DNA of 64,000 nt from Ferruginibacter sp. (GTDB taxonomy: Bacteria; Bacteroidota; Bacteroidia; Chitinophagales; Chitinophagaceae). This document shows, piece after piece, positions 36,687-44,575 of the stretch (position 1 is its first letter; the number at the start of each line of letters is the position of its first letter). Made by a program: the position numbers and the translations under genes. Location of the stretch: assembly GCA_014379625.1 (NCBI GenBank), contig JACMLJ010000028.1, forward strand, positions 62,001-126,000. The letters are read 5' to 3'. A model generated the notes under the pieces. It was not told the DNA's origin and made no database searches. It was given only the letters and a program-made list of their open reading frames with translations.

Positions 36687-36881
36687 TGGGAATGGATACT
36701 AAATATTGGATGACGGAATGGCGCAGGAAAGCTGATATTGGGTACTGTTTGCCGGATTGTTGATAAAATGGCAATAGATGGGAACTCGCAGAAAAATACT
36801 AAGTTTTAAACATTCATTTATAGCGCTACAACTATAACTAACTACAAATTTCGTTTCTTTGCCTTATTAACCCTTTTTTCA

Positions 36882-37859
36882 ATGAAGAAAACAATTGCAT
36901 TAGTAACTGGCGGTTATTCCGGCGAGTCTGTGATATCGTATAAAACAGCGGTTACTATCAAAAACAATATAGACCCGGAAAAGTGGATTTGCTATACGAT
37001 TGATATAAATCCTTCCGGATGGTTTTATATTACAACAGGTGGCGAAAAAATCTCAGTTGACAAGAATGACTTTTCAATTACCGAAGAGGGTGAAAAAATA
37101 TATTTTGATGCGGTATTGATCGGTCTGCATGGTACCCCGGGGGAAGATGGAAAATTGCAGGGTTATTTTGACTGCCTGGGGATTCGCTATACATCCTGCA
37201 ACGCGGCCACCTCGGCTTTAACCTTTAATAAAAGATATACTGTTGCTGTTGCAGCATTTGGCGGGCTAAAAGTTGCCAGGTCGGTTCACCTTTTTAAGAA
37301 TACGCCTGTGATGGTTTCAACTGTTTTAACAGCATTGACATTGCCGGTATTTGTAAAACCTAATAATGGCGGAAGTAGTATTGGTATGAGTAAAGTGAGT
37401 GAGGCCAACGGTATGCAGGAAGCGCTGGATAAAGCCTTTACGGTAGATGATCAGGTACTGGTGGAAGAATTTATTAGGGGAAGGGAGTTTACGATAGGCG
37501 TTTTTAAATCAGGGGGAAATGTGATCGCATTACCTATGACTGAAATAATTTCTAAAAAGGAGTTTTTTGATTATGAAGCCAAATACGATGGGGCAAGTGA
37601 AGAAATAACGCCTGCAATAGCCGATCCGTCAATCGCTGCAAAAGTTACAGAAGCCGCTAAAAAAGCCTACGATATTTTTAATTGCAACGGAGTAGTAAGA
37701 ATTGATTTTATTTATGAGGAAACAAGCGGCTATCCATATATGTTAGAAATAAACACGGTACCCGGGCAAAGTGAAGCCAGCATCATACCAAAACAGGTTA
37801 AAGCGATGGGTTGGTCTTTACAGGAGTTTTATTCCGCTTTAATTGAAGAGTGTTTGTGA
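36882..37859 (+). CDS. ddl: D-alanine--D-alanine ligase
   Basis: 325 residues. Makes D-Ala-D-Ala for peptidoglycan. ATP-grasp protein: VTGGYSGESVISY at the N-terminus, GLHGTPGEDGKLQGYFD (conserved glycine-rich substrate region), VFVKPNNGGSSIGMSKV, VEEFIRGREFTIGV and the metal site LEINTVPGQSEASIIPKQ. Forms a unit with the PASTA protein gene downstream, from which it is separated by a 189-bp satellite-rich spacer. Confidence 0.96.
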   Translation: MKKTIALVTGGYSGESVISYKTAVTIKNNIDPEKWICYTIDINPSGWFYITTGGEKISVDKNDFSITEEGEKIYFDAVLIGLHGTPGEDGKLQGYFDCLGIRYTSCNAATSALTFNKRYTVAVAAFGGLKVARSVHLFKNTPVMVSTVLTALTLPVFVKPNNGGSSIGMSKVSEANGMQEALDKAFTVDDQVLVEEFIRGREFTIGVFKSGGNVIALPMTEIISKKEFFDYEAKYDGASEEITPAIADPSIAAKVTEAAKKAYDIFNCNGVVRIDFIYEETSGYPYMLEINTVPGQSEASIIPKQVKAMGWSLQEFYSALIEECL

Positions 37860-37867
37860 AGGGGCAA

Positions 37868-37895
37868 TAGTCAAAGGTGAATGATCGATAGTGAA
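37868..37895 (+). repeat. Heptanucleotide satellite copy 3
   Basis: TAGTCAA, AGGTGAA, TGATCGA, TAGTGAA: the same four heptads in the same order as 15789-15816 with one change in the first two and last, and one in the third. Confidence 0.65.
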
Positions 37896-37934
37896 AAAAA
37901 TGCGGGGAGAAATTTTGGATATTTATGAATTAAA

Positions 37935-38036
37935 CGAACAACCATCAACGAACAACCATCAACCACCAACCATCAACCACCAACCATCAACCAACAACGA
38001 CCAACCATCAACGAACAACCATCAACCACCAACCAA
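37935..38036. repeat. Degenerate heptad array (ACCATCAACCACCA units)
   Basis: ACCATC occurs at 37941, 37955, 37969, 37983, 38004 and 38018: spacings 14, 14, 14, 21, 14, all multiples of seven. On the minus strand the heptad reads TGGTTGA/TGGTTGG, the same family as the TGGTGAA copies. It fills the space between ddl and the PASTA gene. Confidence 0.8.
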
Positions 38037-38048
38037 TAAACCCATATA

Positions 38049-38855
38049 GTGTTCAAATTCATCACCAACAGGCCCTTTTGGGTAAATTTTTTAGCCGCTG
38101 TAATATTGGCATTTCTGCTGGTGTTTTTAATGCTGCAATTATTAGGCTGGATAACGAGGCATGGTGAATATCTTACCGTTCCGGCTGTAAAGGGCAATGA
38201 CGCTCAACAGTCGATTCAATTGCTGGAAAGTAAGGGCTTTGAGGTAGTTATCCAGGACTCGGTGTATACTGATTCCCTGCCACAGGGAACTGTTATTAAA
38301 CAATTACCTGATGCCAACGCTACCGTAAAAATTAATCGTACGGTTTTTCTTACTATTAACCGCTACATCCCTCCAATGATCGTTATGCCCCAACTGGAAG
38401 GAAAAAGTTTAAGTTTTGCGTTGGATCTACTGGAAAGAAATCATTTAAAATTGGGCGATACCATTTACAAACCTGATTTTATGAAAGGTTCAGTTCTTGA
38501 ACAACAATACCACGGTGTTAAAATATTGCAGGGAGCCAAAGTGCGGTGGGGCAGCAAGATTACTTTGATCATTGCAGGCGGCCTTAATGAACAGCAGATG
38601 ATGGTGCCCGATTTAATTGGTTTAACATTTGGGCAGGCTAAATCTCAATTAGAATTAATAGGGATAAATATTGCGGGTATTATTGCAGACGGGGAAATAA
38701 GGGATACAGCGGCAGCTTTCATCTATAAGCAAAACCCTGAGCCTTTAGATGAAGAAAAGCGCCCGATCTTTATACGACCCGGTCAGTTAATGGACCTGTA
38801 TATTTCACCGGTGATGATATTGCCAAAAGATTCTGCAGATATTAATAAACAATAA
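38049..38855 (+). CDS. Membrane-anchored PASTA-domain protein
   Basis: 268 residues, GTG start at 38049. One N-terminal membrane helix (WVNFLAAVILAFLLVFLMLQ) and then three PASTA domains (about 40-108, 108-180 and 183-260; markers VPAVKGNDAQQSIQLLESKG, MPQLEGKSLSFALDLLERN, VPDLIGLTFGQAKSQLELIG). PASTA domains bind peptidoglycan or its precursors. There is no kinase domain, so it is not a Ser/Thr kinase. It follows ddl, a pairing common in Bacteroidota, and suggests a role in cell-wall synthesis. The GTG start is chosen because it just precedes the hydrophobic helix. Confidence 0.87.
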   Translation: MFKFITNRPFWVNFLAAVILAFLLVFLMLQLLGWITRHGEYLTVPAVKGNDAQQSIQLLESKGFEVVIQDSVYTDSLPQGTVIKQLPDANATVKINRTVFLTINRYIPPMIVMPQLEGKSLSFALDLLERNHLKLGDTIYKPDFMKGSVLEQQYHGVKILQGAKVRWGSKITLIIAGGLNEQQMMVPDLIGLTFGQAKSQLELIGINIAGIIADGEIRDTAAAFIYKQNPEPLDEEKRPIFIRPGQLMDLYISPVMILPKDSADINKQ

Positions 38856-38866
38856 AAAGCAGCAAA

Positions 38867-39175
38867 ATGACAACGACAACAGTTGAAAACGTAAAAGCAA
38901 GAATGGATGCCGGTGAAAAATTGAATATCCTCGATGTAAGGGAACCCTATGAAAATGCGGAATTCAATATCGGTGGATCCTTAGTGCCATTGGGTAAAAT
39001 TCAATCCATGCAACTGGAAAATATAGAAGACTGGAAAGATGAAGAAATAATTGTCTATTGCAGAAGTGGTAACAGGAGCGGACAGGCCTGTTTATTGTTA
39101 GAAGCTGCCGGCTTTACAAAAGTAAAAAACTTAACAGGGGGTATGCTGGAATGGAGAGAAAAATTTAAAGTATAA
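38867..39175 (+). CDS. Single-domain rhodanese
   Basis: 102 residues. NILDVREPYENAEFNIGGS and the active-site loop YCRSGNRSG with the persulfide-carrying cysteine, then LTGGMLEWREKF. Cytoplasmic sulfur-transfer protein. Starts 11 bp after the PASTA gene stop, so it is probably the last gene of the ddl unit; a bidirectional terminator follows at 39386. Confidence 0.92.
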   Translation: MTTTTVENVKARMDAGEKLNILDVREPYENAEFNIGGSLVPLGKIQSMQLENIEDWKDEEIIVYCRSGNRSGQACLLLEAAGFTKVKNLTGGMLEWREKFKV

Positions 39176-39385
39176 TCAAAAAGAAGCATACACATAAGTT
39201 TCCGATGTTTTTCTTTGATAAAGCGGGGGAAGAGATTTAATGGGGTATCCGGTAGAAATGACATAATTATGCCCGACTGGGCCAGGCCTAATGCCATGAA
39301 CACTTTCGGCCCCGACTGCTCCCAAAGCCTGTACCACAAAATACCTAAATACCGGAATACCGGGATTGGTTCAGTTGACAAAATA

Positions 39386-39414
39386 AAAACCCTCACTTTT
39401 TTAGTGAGGGTTTT
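39386..39414. terminator. Bidirectional intrinsic terminator
   Basis: AAAACCCTCACT (39386-39397), loop TTTTT, AGTGAGGGTTTT (39403-39414): a 12-bp perfect stem with A-run before and T-run after, between the rhodanese gene and the convergent small exported protein gene. Confidence 0.88.
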
Positions 39415-39429
39415 ATTGAAATAGTGTAA

Positions 39430-39783
39430 TTATTTTTGCCTTATTATAATTTTCATCCCGGTATAGCCCTGCCTTATTTCGGCCACTGTTATCTTGTTTT
39501 TATAGGGAACAATGTAGGTAGTGTTACCCTTTTTATAAGTAACAATGGAAGTGCTCATTATTGAACTATTAAATAGTGTTTTATTAGTATTTAATAAACT
39601 CCCCTTGTAACTCAGCCCTGATTTTAGATTGAAAGCTATAGAACTTCTAATATTAGAAGGAGCATTAATATTTAAAGTTGTTTTATTTTTGCTTTTTTTT
39701 CCAACACCTCTGTCCGCCCATGCCTCACCTACCATAGCGAAGAATATAGTAACTATTAGCAACTTTTTGGTGAATGTGTTCAT
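39430..39783 (-). CDS. Small exported hypothetical protein
   Basis: 117 residues with a signal peptide ending WADR (MNTFTKKLLIVTIFFAMVGE). The mature part is basic and Ser/Thr/Asn-rich, with a C-terminal beta-rich segment (TTYIVPYKNKITVAEIRQGY). I do not recognise a family. Signal peptide, terminator on its 3' side and separation from neighbours support it as a real gene. Confidence 0.6.
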   Translation of the reverse strand: MNTFTKKLLIVTIFFAMVGEAWADRGVGKKSKNKTTLNINAPSNIRSSIAFNLKSGLSYKGSLLNTNKTLFNSSIMSTSIVTYKKGNTTYIVPYKNKITVAEIRQGYTGMKIIIRQK

Positions 39784-39943
39784 TGGAAAATAACTTTATC
39801 GTTCAAATGTAGCGTTTTTTTTTGTTTATCGGCTAACCGTTCATACAATATTTTGACTTTTCTTTAACGTATATGTTTAAAAAAGGTTACAAATTTTTGC
39901 CAGTTTATTTTATTAAGTGTAATTTACAGTAACCTATCAGCCC

Positions 39944-41365
39944 ATGAGTAAATATCCTTACCGTCAAGATCGGGAAGAATTAAAAGAATTATTGCAGCAA
40001 TACGATAATCTTAGAACTGGCAGGAGCCACTCTTTCATCGAAGAGGATTCCTTCGAGAAAATCATTGATTATTTTGATGAAAAGGATGAAATAGTAAAAG
40101 CCCTGGAAGCAGCGGAATTTGCAATTCAGCAATATCCTTATTCCTCCTCTATTTTATTGAGAAAATGTGACCTGTTGATTGCGGGAAAAAAATACCGTGA
40201 AGCGCTTTTCTTTTTAGAGGAGGCAGAGTTACTGGATAGCAGCGATATCAATTTGTATATTTTAAAAACGGATGCTTACCTGGCGCTGGATCAACAGGGA
40301 AAGGCTGCGGCTGTATTGGAAACCGCTTTGAATTATTTTGAAGGAGATGAGAAAATTGAACTGCTTTTTGAACTTGCGGATGTATATGATGATTATGAAA
40401 ATTTTGATAAGGTTTTTGATTGCCTGAAAATTATTTTGCAAATGGACCCTAACAATGAGGAAGCTTTGTACAAAATATGTTTTTGGACAGATTTTACCGG
40501 ACGTAATGAAGAAGGAATAAGGCTCCACCAGCAAATAATTGAAGATTACCCTTTTAGTGAATTGGCCTGGTTCAATTTGGCAGCAGCTTACCAGGGAATA
40601 AAATTATATGAAAAAGCTATCGATGCTTACCTGTATGCGGTAGCCATAGATGAAAAGTTTGATTATGCCTGGCGCAATATGGGCGATGCCTATCTGCGCA
40701 TAAGAAAATATAGAGAAGCAATAGAAGTATTACAGAAAGTATTAGAACTGGCAAGGCCGGAAGATGTTATATACGAGGCAATTGGCCATTGTTTTGATAA
40801 GCTGCAAAACTATGCTCAGGCAAGGTTCAATTACCGGAAAGCCGCCCACCTTAACCTGGATGATACCCAATTATATTACAAAATCGCCTGCACATATATG
40901 AATGAAGGTGTGTGGGAGAGTGCTATTAAAAATCTGCAAATAGCTATGCGTACCCGTCGCATGCAACCGGAATATAATCTTGCAATGGGCCAGTGCTATA
41001 TGGAACAGGGAAAAATAGAAGAAGCGGTTCAATATTTTGGTAATGTAGTTAAAGCAAGGCCAAAGAACACCAATGGATGGTTAGAGTTGCTTAAATGCCT
41101 GTATCATGCCAGGTGTTTTGAGGAAGGGTTAGAATATGTAGAGCATGCCCTGGTGTTAACCAATATCAAACCGATATTTATTTTTTATAAAAGTGCCTTT
41201 TTACTGGCCTCCGGCAAATCAAAAGAAGCCATTGTACAATTAGAAGCAGGGATGGATAAAAATCCAAAACTTATAAAAAAACTAATTGAATTAAACCCTT
41301 CCATTTTACAAAGCCAGTTGGTAGTGGAGGTTATTGCACGTTTTAAACGCAATAAATCCATTTAA
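39944..41365 (+). CDS. TPR-repeat protein
   Basis: 473 residues, no signal peptide, built of about nine or ten tetratricopeptide repeats (for example AWFNLAAAYQGIKLYEKAIDAYLYA and AWRNMGDAYLRIRKYREAIEV) from about residue 50 to the end. Cytoplasmic scaffold; partners unknown. In Bacteroidota this protein type commonly precedes metabolic genes without a known link. Phosphosulfolactate synthase follows 84 bp later, with its own promoter box. Confidence 0.85.
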   Translation: MSKYPYRQDREELKELLQQYDNLRTGRSHSFIEEDSFEKIIDYFDEKDEIVKALEAAEFAIQQYPYSSSILLRKCDLLIAGKKYREALFFLEEAELLDSSDINLYILKTDAYLALDQQGKAAAVLETALNYFEGDEKIELLFELADVYDDYENFDKVFDCLKIILQMDPNNEEALYKICFWTDFTGRNEEGIRLHQQIIEDYPFSELAWFNLAAAYQGIKLYEKAIDAYLYAVAIDEKFDYAWRNMGDAYLRIRKYREAIEVLQKVLELARPEDVIYEAIGHCFDKLQNYAQARFNYRKAAHLNLDDTQLYYKIACTYMNEGVWESAIKNLQIAMRTRRMQPEYNLAMGQCYMEQGKIEEAVQYFGNVVKARPKNTNGWLELLKCLYHARCFEEGLEYVEHALVLTNIKPIFIFYKSAFLLASGKSKEAIVQLEAGMDKNPKLIKKLIELNPSILQSQLVVEVIARFKRNKSI

Positions 41366-41420
41366 CAAATGCTTTTCTACATTCACGTTTTCCATTCAGT
41401 TACATTTAGTGTTCATTGGT

Positions 41421-41428
41421 TATCTTTG
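41421..41428 (+). promoter_or_regulatory. -7 box TATCTTTG upstream of phosphosulfolactate synthase
   Basis: Matches TAnnTTTG and is followed by GCG. It lies 21 bp before the ATG at 41450. The -33 element is not recognisable. Confidence 0.45.
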
Positions 41429-41449
41429 CGCCATTATTAAAAAACCAAT

Positions 41450-42220
41450 ATGAATTTTAATTTAACGCAAATACCTGAACGGGATATAAAGCCACGCGAA
41501 CGGGGCATTACGATGGTAATGGATAAGGGTTTAAGTGTGGAGGAAGCAAAAAATTTCATGAGTGTGTCATACCCTCATGTAGATATGGTAAAGCTGGGAT
41601 TTGGAACTGCTTATGTTACCCCCAACCTCAAAGAAAAATTAGCCATCTACAGGTCATACGATATTCCTGTTTATTTTGGGGGAACACTGTTTGAGGCGTT
41701 TTTAGTTAGAAATCAATTTGACGATTATATAAATGTTTGCAAAGAATTTGGCGTTAGCTACATGGAAGTAAGTGATGGATCTATCACTATCCCACATGCT
41801 GAAAAATGCGGTTATATAGAAAAATTAACCAAGCATGGAATTGTGTTAAGCGAGGTTGGAAGCAAAGACGCTGCACATATTATTCCGCCATATAAGTGGA
41901 TAGAATTAATGCGGGCAGAACTCGAAGCCGGCTCCACCTATGTAATCGCGGAAGCCAGGGAGGCTGGCAATGTGGGTATTTATCGTGGAACGGGTGAAGT
42001 GCGGGAAGGGTTGGTGCAGGAAATTTTAACCCAGATACCTGCCGGGAAAATTTTATGGGAAGCGCCGCAAAAGTCGCAGCAATTATACTTTTTAGAATTA
42101 ATAGGTTGCAATGTGAACCTCGGCAATATTGCTCCAAATGAAGTGATACCGCTTGAGACGATGCGTATTGGTTTAAGAGGTGATACTTTTGAATTATATC
42201 TCAATAAAGAAATGGTATAA
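41450..42220 (+). CDS. Phosphosulfolactate synthase (ComA-like)
   Basis: 256 residues. ComA adds sulfite to phosphoenolpyruvate to give phosphosulfolactate, the first step of coenzyme M synthesis in archaea and a route to cysteate and sulfolactate in bacteria. Visible: MVKLGFGTAYVTP, YFGGTLFEAFLVRNQFDDY, YMEVSDGSITIP, LSEVGSKDA and EAREAGNVGIYRG, all typical of this TIM barrel. Its stop codon overlaps the aroE start by one base (TAATG), so the two are translationally coupled. A possible use is sulfonolipid (capnine) formation, which needs cysteate; that is inference. Confidence 0.85.
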   Translation: MNFNLTQIPERDIKPRERGITMVMDKGLSVEEAKNFMSVSYPHVDMVKLGFGTAYVTPNLKEKLAIYRSYDIPVYFGGTLFEAFLVRNQFDDYINVCKEFGVSYMEVSDGSITIPHAEKCGYIEKLTKHGIVLSEVGSKDAAHIIPPYKWIELMRAELEAGSTYVIAEAREAGNVGIYRGTGEVREGLVQEILTQIPAGKILWEAPQKSQQLYFLELIGCNVNLGNIAPNEVIPLETMRIGLRGDTFELYLNKEMV

Positions 42221-42960
42221 TGAAATTATATGGGTTAATCGGGTATCCGCTGGGGCATTCCTTTTCAAAACAATATTTTACGGGAAAATTTGAAAAGGAG
42301 GGTTTGACAGATTGTTTTTTTGAAGCATTTCCTATAAATTCAATAAATGAATTAGGCGCCTTACTTAGTGCTAATCCCCTGTTAAAGGGATTAAGTGTTA
42401 CGATACCTTATAAGGAACAGGTACTTCGGTTTGTGGATGAGTTGTCTGAAGAAGTAAAATTTATCGGTGCTTCAAATTGTATAAAAATTAGGGGAAATAA
42501 ACTCATAGCATACAATACAGATATTATTGGCTTTGAGCAATCCTTTAATAAAAAATTACCAAAGGGGCAAACAAAAGCCCTGGTACTGGGTACGGGCGGT
42601 GCATCTAAAGCTGTACAATATGTGCTTAATAGCGCTGGTATTGAATTTTTAGTAGTTACAAGACAAGGGGTTTTGAAAGATGGGTTCATTCAATACAAGC
42701 ACATGCACCCACAGATACTGGGTGAGTACAGGATTATTATAAATTGCACACCAGCGGGGATGTACCCCCATCAAAATACAGCCCCTGAAATCCCTTATCA
42801 ATTACTTACCACCTCACATTACTTATTTGACCTGGTGTATCAGCCTGCCAAAACTTTATTTTTACAAAAAGGTGAAGAAAGAGGGGCTGCCATACAAAAC
42901 GGTTATGATATGTTGCTGATACAGGCAGAAGAAAGCTGGAAGATTTGGAATAGCAGGTAG
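42220..42960 (+). CDS. aroE: Shikimate dehydrogenase
   Basis: 246 residues. Reduces 3-dehydroshikimate with NADPH. LIGYPLGHSFSKQYF and LKGLSVTIPYKEQV (with the catalytic Lys), NTDIIGFEQS, the nucleotide loop VLGTGGASKAVQYVL and NGYDMLLIQAEESW. Short form of the enzyme. Starts within the stop of the upstream gene. Converges with the thioesterase gene four bases away. Confidence 0.95.
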   Translation: MKLYGLIGYPLGHSFSKQYFTGKFEKEGLTDCFFEAFPINSINELGALLSANPLLKGLSVTIPYKEQVLRFVDELSEEVKFIGASNCIKIRGNKLIAYNTDIIGFEQSFNKKLPKGQTKALVLGTGGASKAVQYVLNSAGIEFLVVTRQGVLKDGFIQYKHMHPQILGEYRIIINCTPAGMYPHQNTAPEIPYQLLTTSHYLFDLVYQPAKTLFLQKGEERGAAIQNGYDMLLIQAEESWKIWNSR

Positions 42961-42964
42961 CGGC

Positions 42965-43399
42965 CTACACTGCTTCCAATAAATTCCTTAATTCTGGTGG
43001 AATAACAGTTATTTTTTTATTTTTATAATCATAACAAACCATTCCTGTTTTTGCTTTTGCCAGCAGAACCGTTTCATTGTTTCTTTCTGTACTTAAGCGG
43101 TAATACAGGTTAAAACTAACTTTTGCAATTTCTCCGGGACTGATGGTAATATAAATTTCTTCCCCGTAATAGGATTCATTTTTAAATTCAAATGCAAGGT
43201 CGCTCATAATCAATCCTGTGCCGGCAATATCGAGTTCTGTAAAATTATGCTGTTGCAACCATTGTAAGCGGGCTTCGTGAATAAATGAAACAAAAGCATC
43301 ATTGCCAACATGGTTGCCATAGTTGATATCACCGATCCTAACTCGTGTATGCATTGCGGCAATTTTATTTACGGGTATGTCAATTTTTATCCTATCCAT
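42965..43399 (-). CDS. 4-hydroxybenzoyl-CoA thioesterase-type hotdog protein
   Basis: 144 residues. Hotdog fold with VRIGDINYGNHVGNDAFVSFIHEARLQWL, where the catalytic Asp/Asn and helix follow the 4HBT plan (YbgC-like). Hydrolyses acyl-CoA thioesters; substrate is unknown. First of a minus-strand group with rdgB and the HolD-like gene; the gap to rdgB is 32 bp. Confidence 0.85.
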   Translation of the reverse strand: MDRIKIDIPVNKIAAMHTRVRIGDINYGNHVGNDAFVSFIHEARLQWLQQHNFTELDIAGTGLIMSDLAFEFKNESYYGEEIYITISPGEIAKVSFNLYYRLSTERNNETVLLAKAKTGMVCYDYKNKKITVIPPELRNLLEAV

Positions 43400-43431
43400 T
43401 TTTATTTCAATAAGTAATGAAGCGGCGAAAA

Positions 43432-44013
43432 CTACCTGAGGGATTGTAAAAATAGAATCAATTTATCCATCGCTTTTTTCCGGTGACTAAAAGCGCTTTT
43501 TTCCTTTGTAGTCATTTCCCCAAATGTTAGTTTACTTCCCGTCGGCACAAAAACAGGGTCATACCCAAAACCATGCTGTCCTCTTTCCCCCGGTATTATT
43601 TCTCCCTCGCAAATGCCTTCAAATTGAAATTCTTTTTTATTGAGTATCAATGAAATAATTGTTCTAAACCGTGCACCCCTGTTTTTGGTTGTTCCCATAT
43701 TATGAAGTAATTTTTCAATATTAGCTTTGGAAGACGCATTCTCTCCTGCATAACGTGCACTTTTAACCCCGGGATCACCGTTCAGTACGAACACCTGCAA
43801 CCCGGTATCCTCACTAAAGCAGTTTTTTCCGGTAAGATTGTAAATGGTAGCAGACTTCAGGGAGGCATTAGCTTCCAGTGTGTCATAAGGTTCAGGAATA
43901 TCAATGGTAATACCCGCTTCTTTCAGCGTAATAATCGCAAAGAGGTTTCCTAATACCTGTCTTACTTCATCTGCTTTATCCTGGTTGTTAGTGGCGAAAA
44001 TAAGGGTGTCCAT
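43432..44013 (-). CDS. rdgB: RdgB/HAM1 non-canonical purine NTP pyrophosphatase
   Basis: 193 residues. Removes dITP, ITP and XTP from the nucleotide pool. LIFATNNQDKADEVRQVL (substrate loop), ENASLKSATIYN, FSEDTGLQVFVLNGDPGVKSARYAG and FGYDPVFVPTGS with the C-terminal FSHRKKAMDKL. Only 5 bp after the next gene upstream, so part of a minus-strand operon. Confidence 0.95.
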   Translation of the reverse strand: MDTLIFATNNQDKADEVRQVLGNLFAIITLKEAGITIDIPEPYDTLEANASLKSATIYNLTGKNCFSEDTGLQVFVLNGDPGVKSARYAGENASSKANIEKLLHNMGTTKNRGARFRTIISLILNKKEFQFEGICEGEIIPGERGQHGFGYDPVFVPTGSKLTFGEMTTKEKSAFSHRKKAMDKLILFLQSLR

Positions 44014-44018
44014 AAAAA

Positions 44019-44519
44019 TTAAATAGCAAAAATTTGTTTCAGGCAGTTCCAGAGTTTGGTCTTTTCAGTTTTATTGTCATGGAAATCCGATAGCTCAGGG
44101 GCAGTCAAATATACCTGGTTATTGTATTGTTGAACCTGGTAATAAGGGAAATCCAGGGGTAATGCTATCTGCGCCGGCGTTACACCAAATAAAATTAATT
44201 TTTCTGGTTTCAATTCCTTTGTAACTGTTTTATAGGTAACCGCCTGATTTTTTTTGACGTTCAGGATAGCCACATCTTCCATCGTTAAATTACAGGCGGC
44301 CAAAATACCGAGTAAAAAACTTAACTGATCGTCCGGAAGGTGCAATGTTTCATTGCTTTCAACCAAAATACAAATGAGCCGTTGATTATTTCCTAATGTG
44401 GAAAATAATTTTGAAGTGTTTTTTTCGCCAGGGGCCTGTCCGCAGTTTAAATCAATCAACGAATATTTATAAAGTTGATGTAAAACAATTGGTGGAAGCT
44501 GAATATCATTTAAACTCAT
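44019..44519 (-). CDS. HolD-like small protein (possible DNA polymerase III psi subunit)
   Basis: 166 residues, no signal peptide. The C-terminus (LTAPELSDFHDNKTEKTKLW) resembles the end of E. coli HolD (SPALTDLRANPTARAALWQQ), and the block RLICILVESNE...LLGILAACNLTMEDVAILNV aligns with the HolD core. The fold is that of a reduced uracil-glycosylase. HolD binds the clamp loader and SSB. I give this from memory of E. coli HolD and by eye; a hypothetical protein of unknown function is the fallback. Starts divergently from ilvE; rdgB follows 5 bp later. Confidence 0.55.
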   Translation of the reverse strand: MSLNDIQLPPIVLHQLYKYSLIDLNCGQAPGEKNTSKLFSTLGNNQRLICILVESNETLHLPDDQLSFLLGILAACNLTMEDVAILNVKKNQAVTYKTVTKELKPEKLILFGVTPAQIALPLDFPYYQVQQYNNQVYLTAPELSDFHDNKTEKTKLWNCLKQIFAI

Positions 44520-44575
44520 ACAACGGCGTTTTACTCTGTAGTTTTTTTTGTTTCTTTGTAGTAAAATTAAGGATT

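Noticed and set aside
37935..38036. CRISPR-like look of the repeat between ddl and the PASTA gene
   Set aside because: No unique spacers; the units are only 7-14 bp and run into each other, and there are no cas genes. It is a satellite array.
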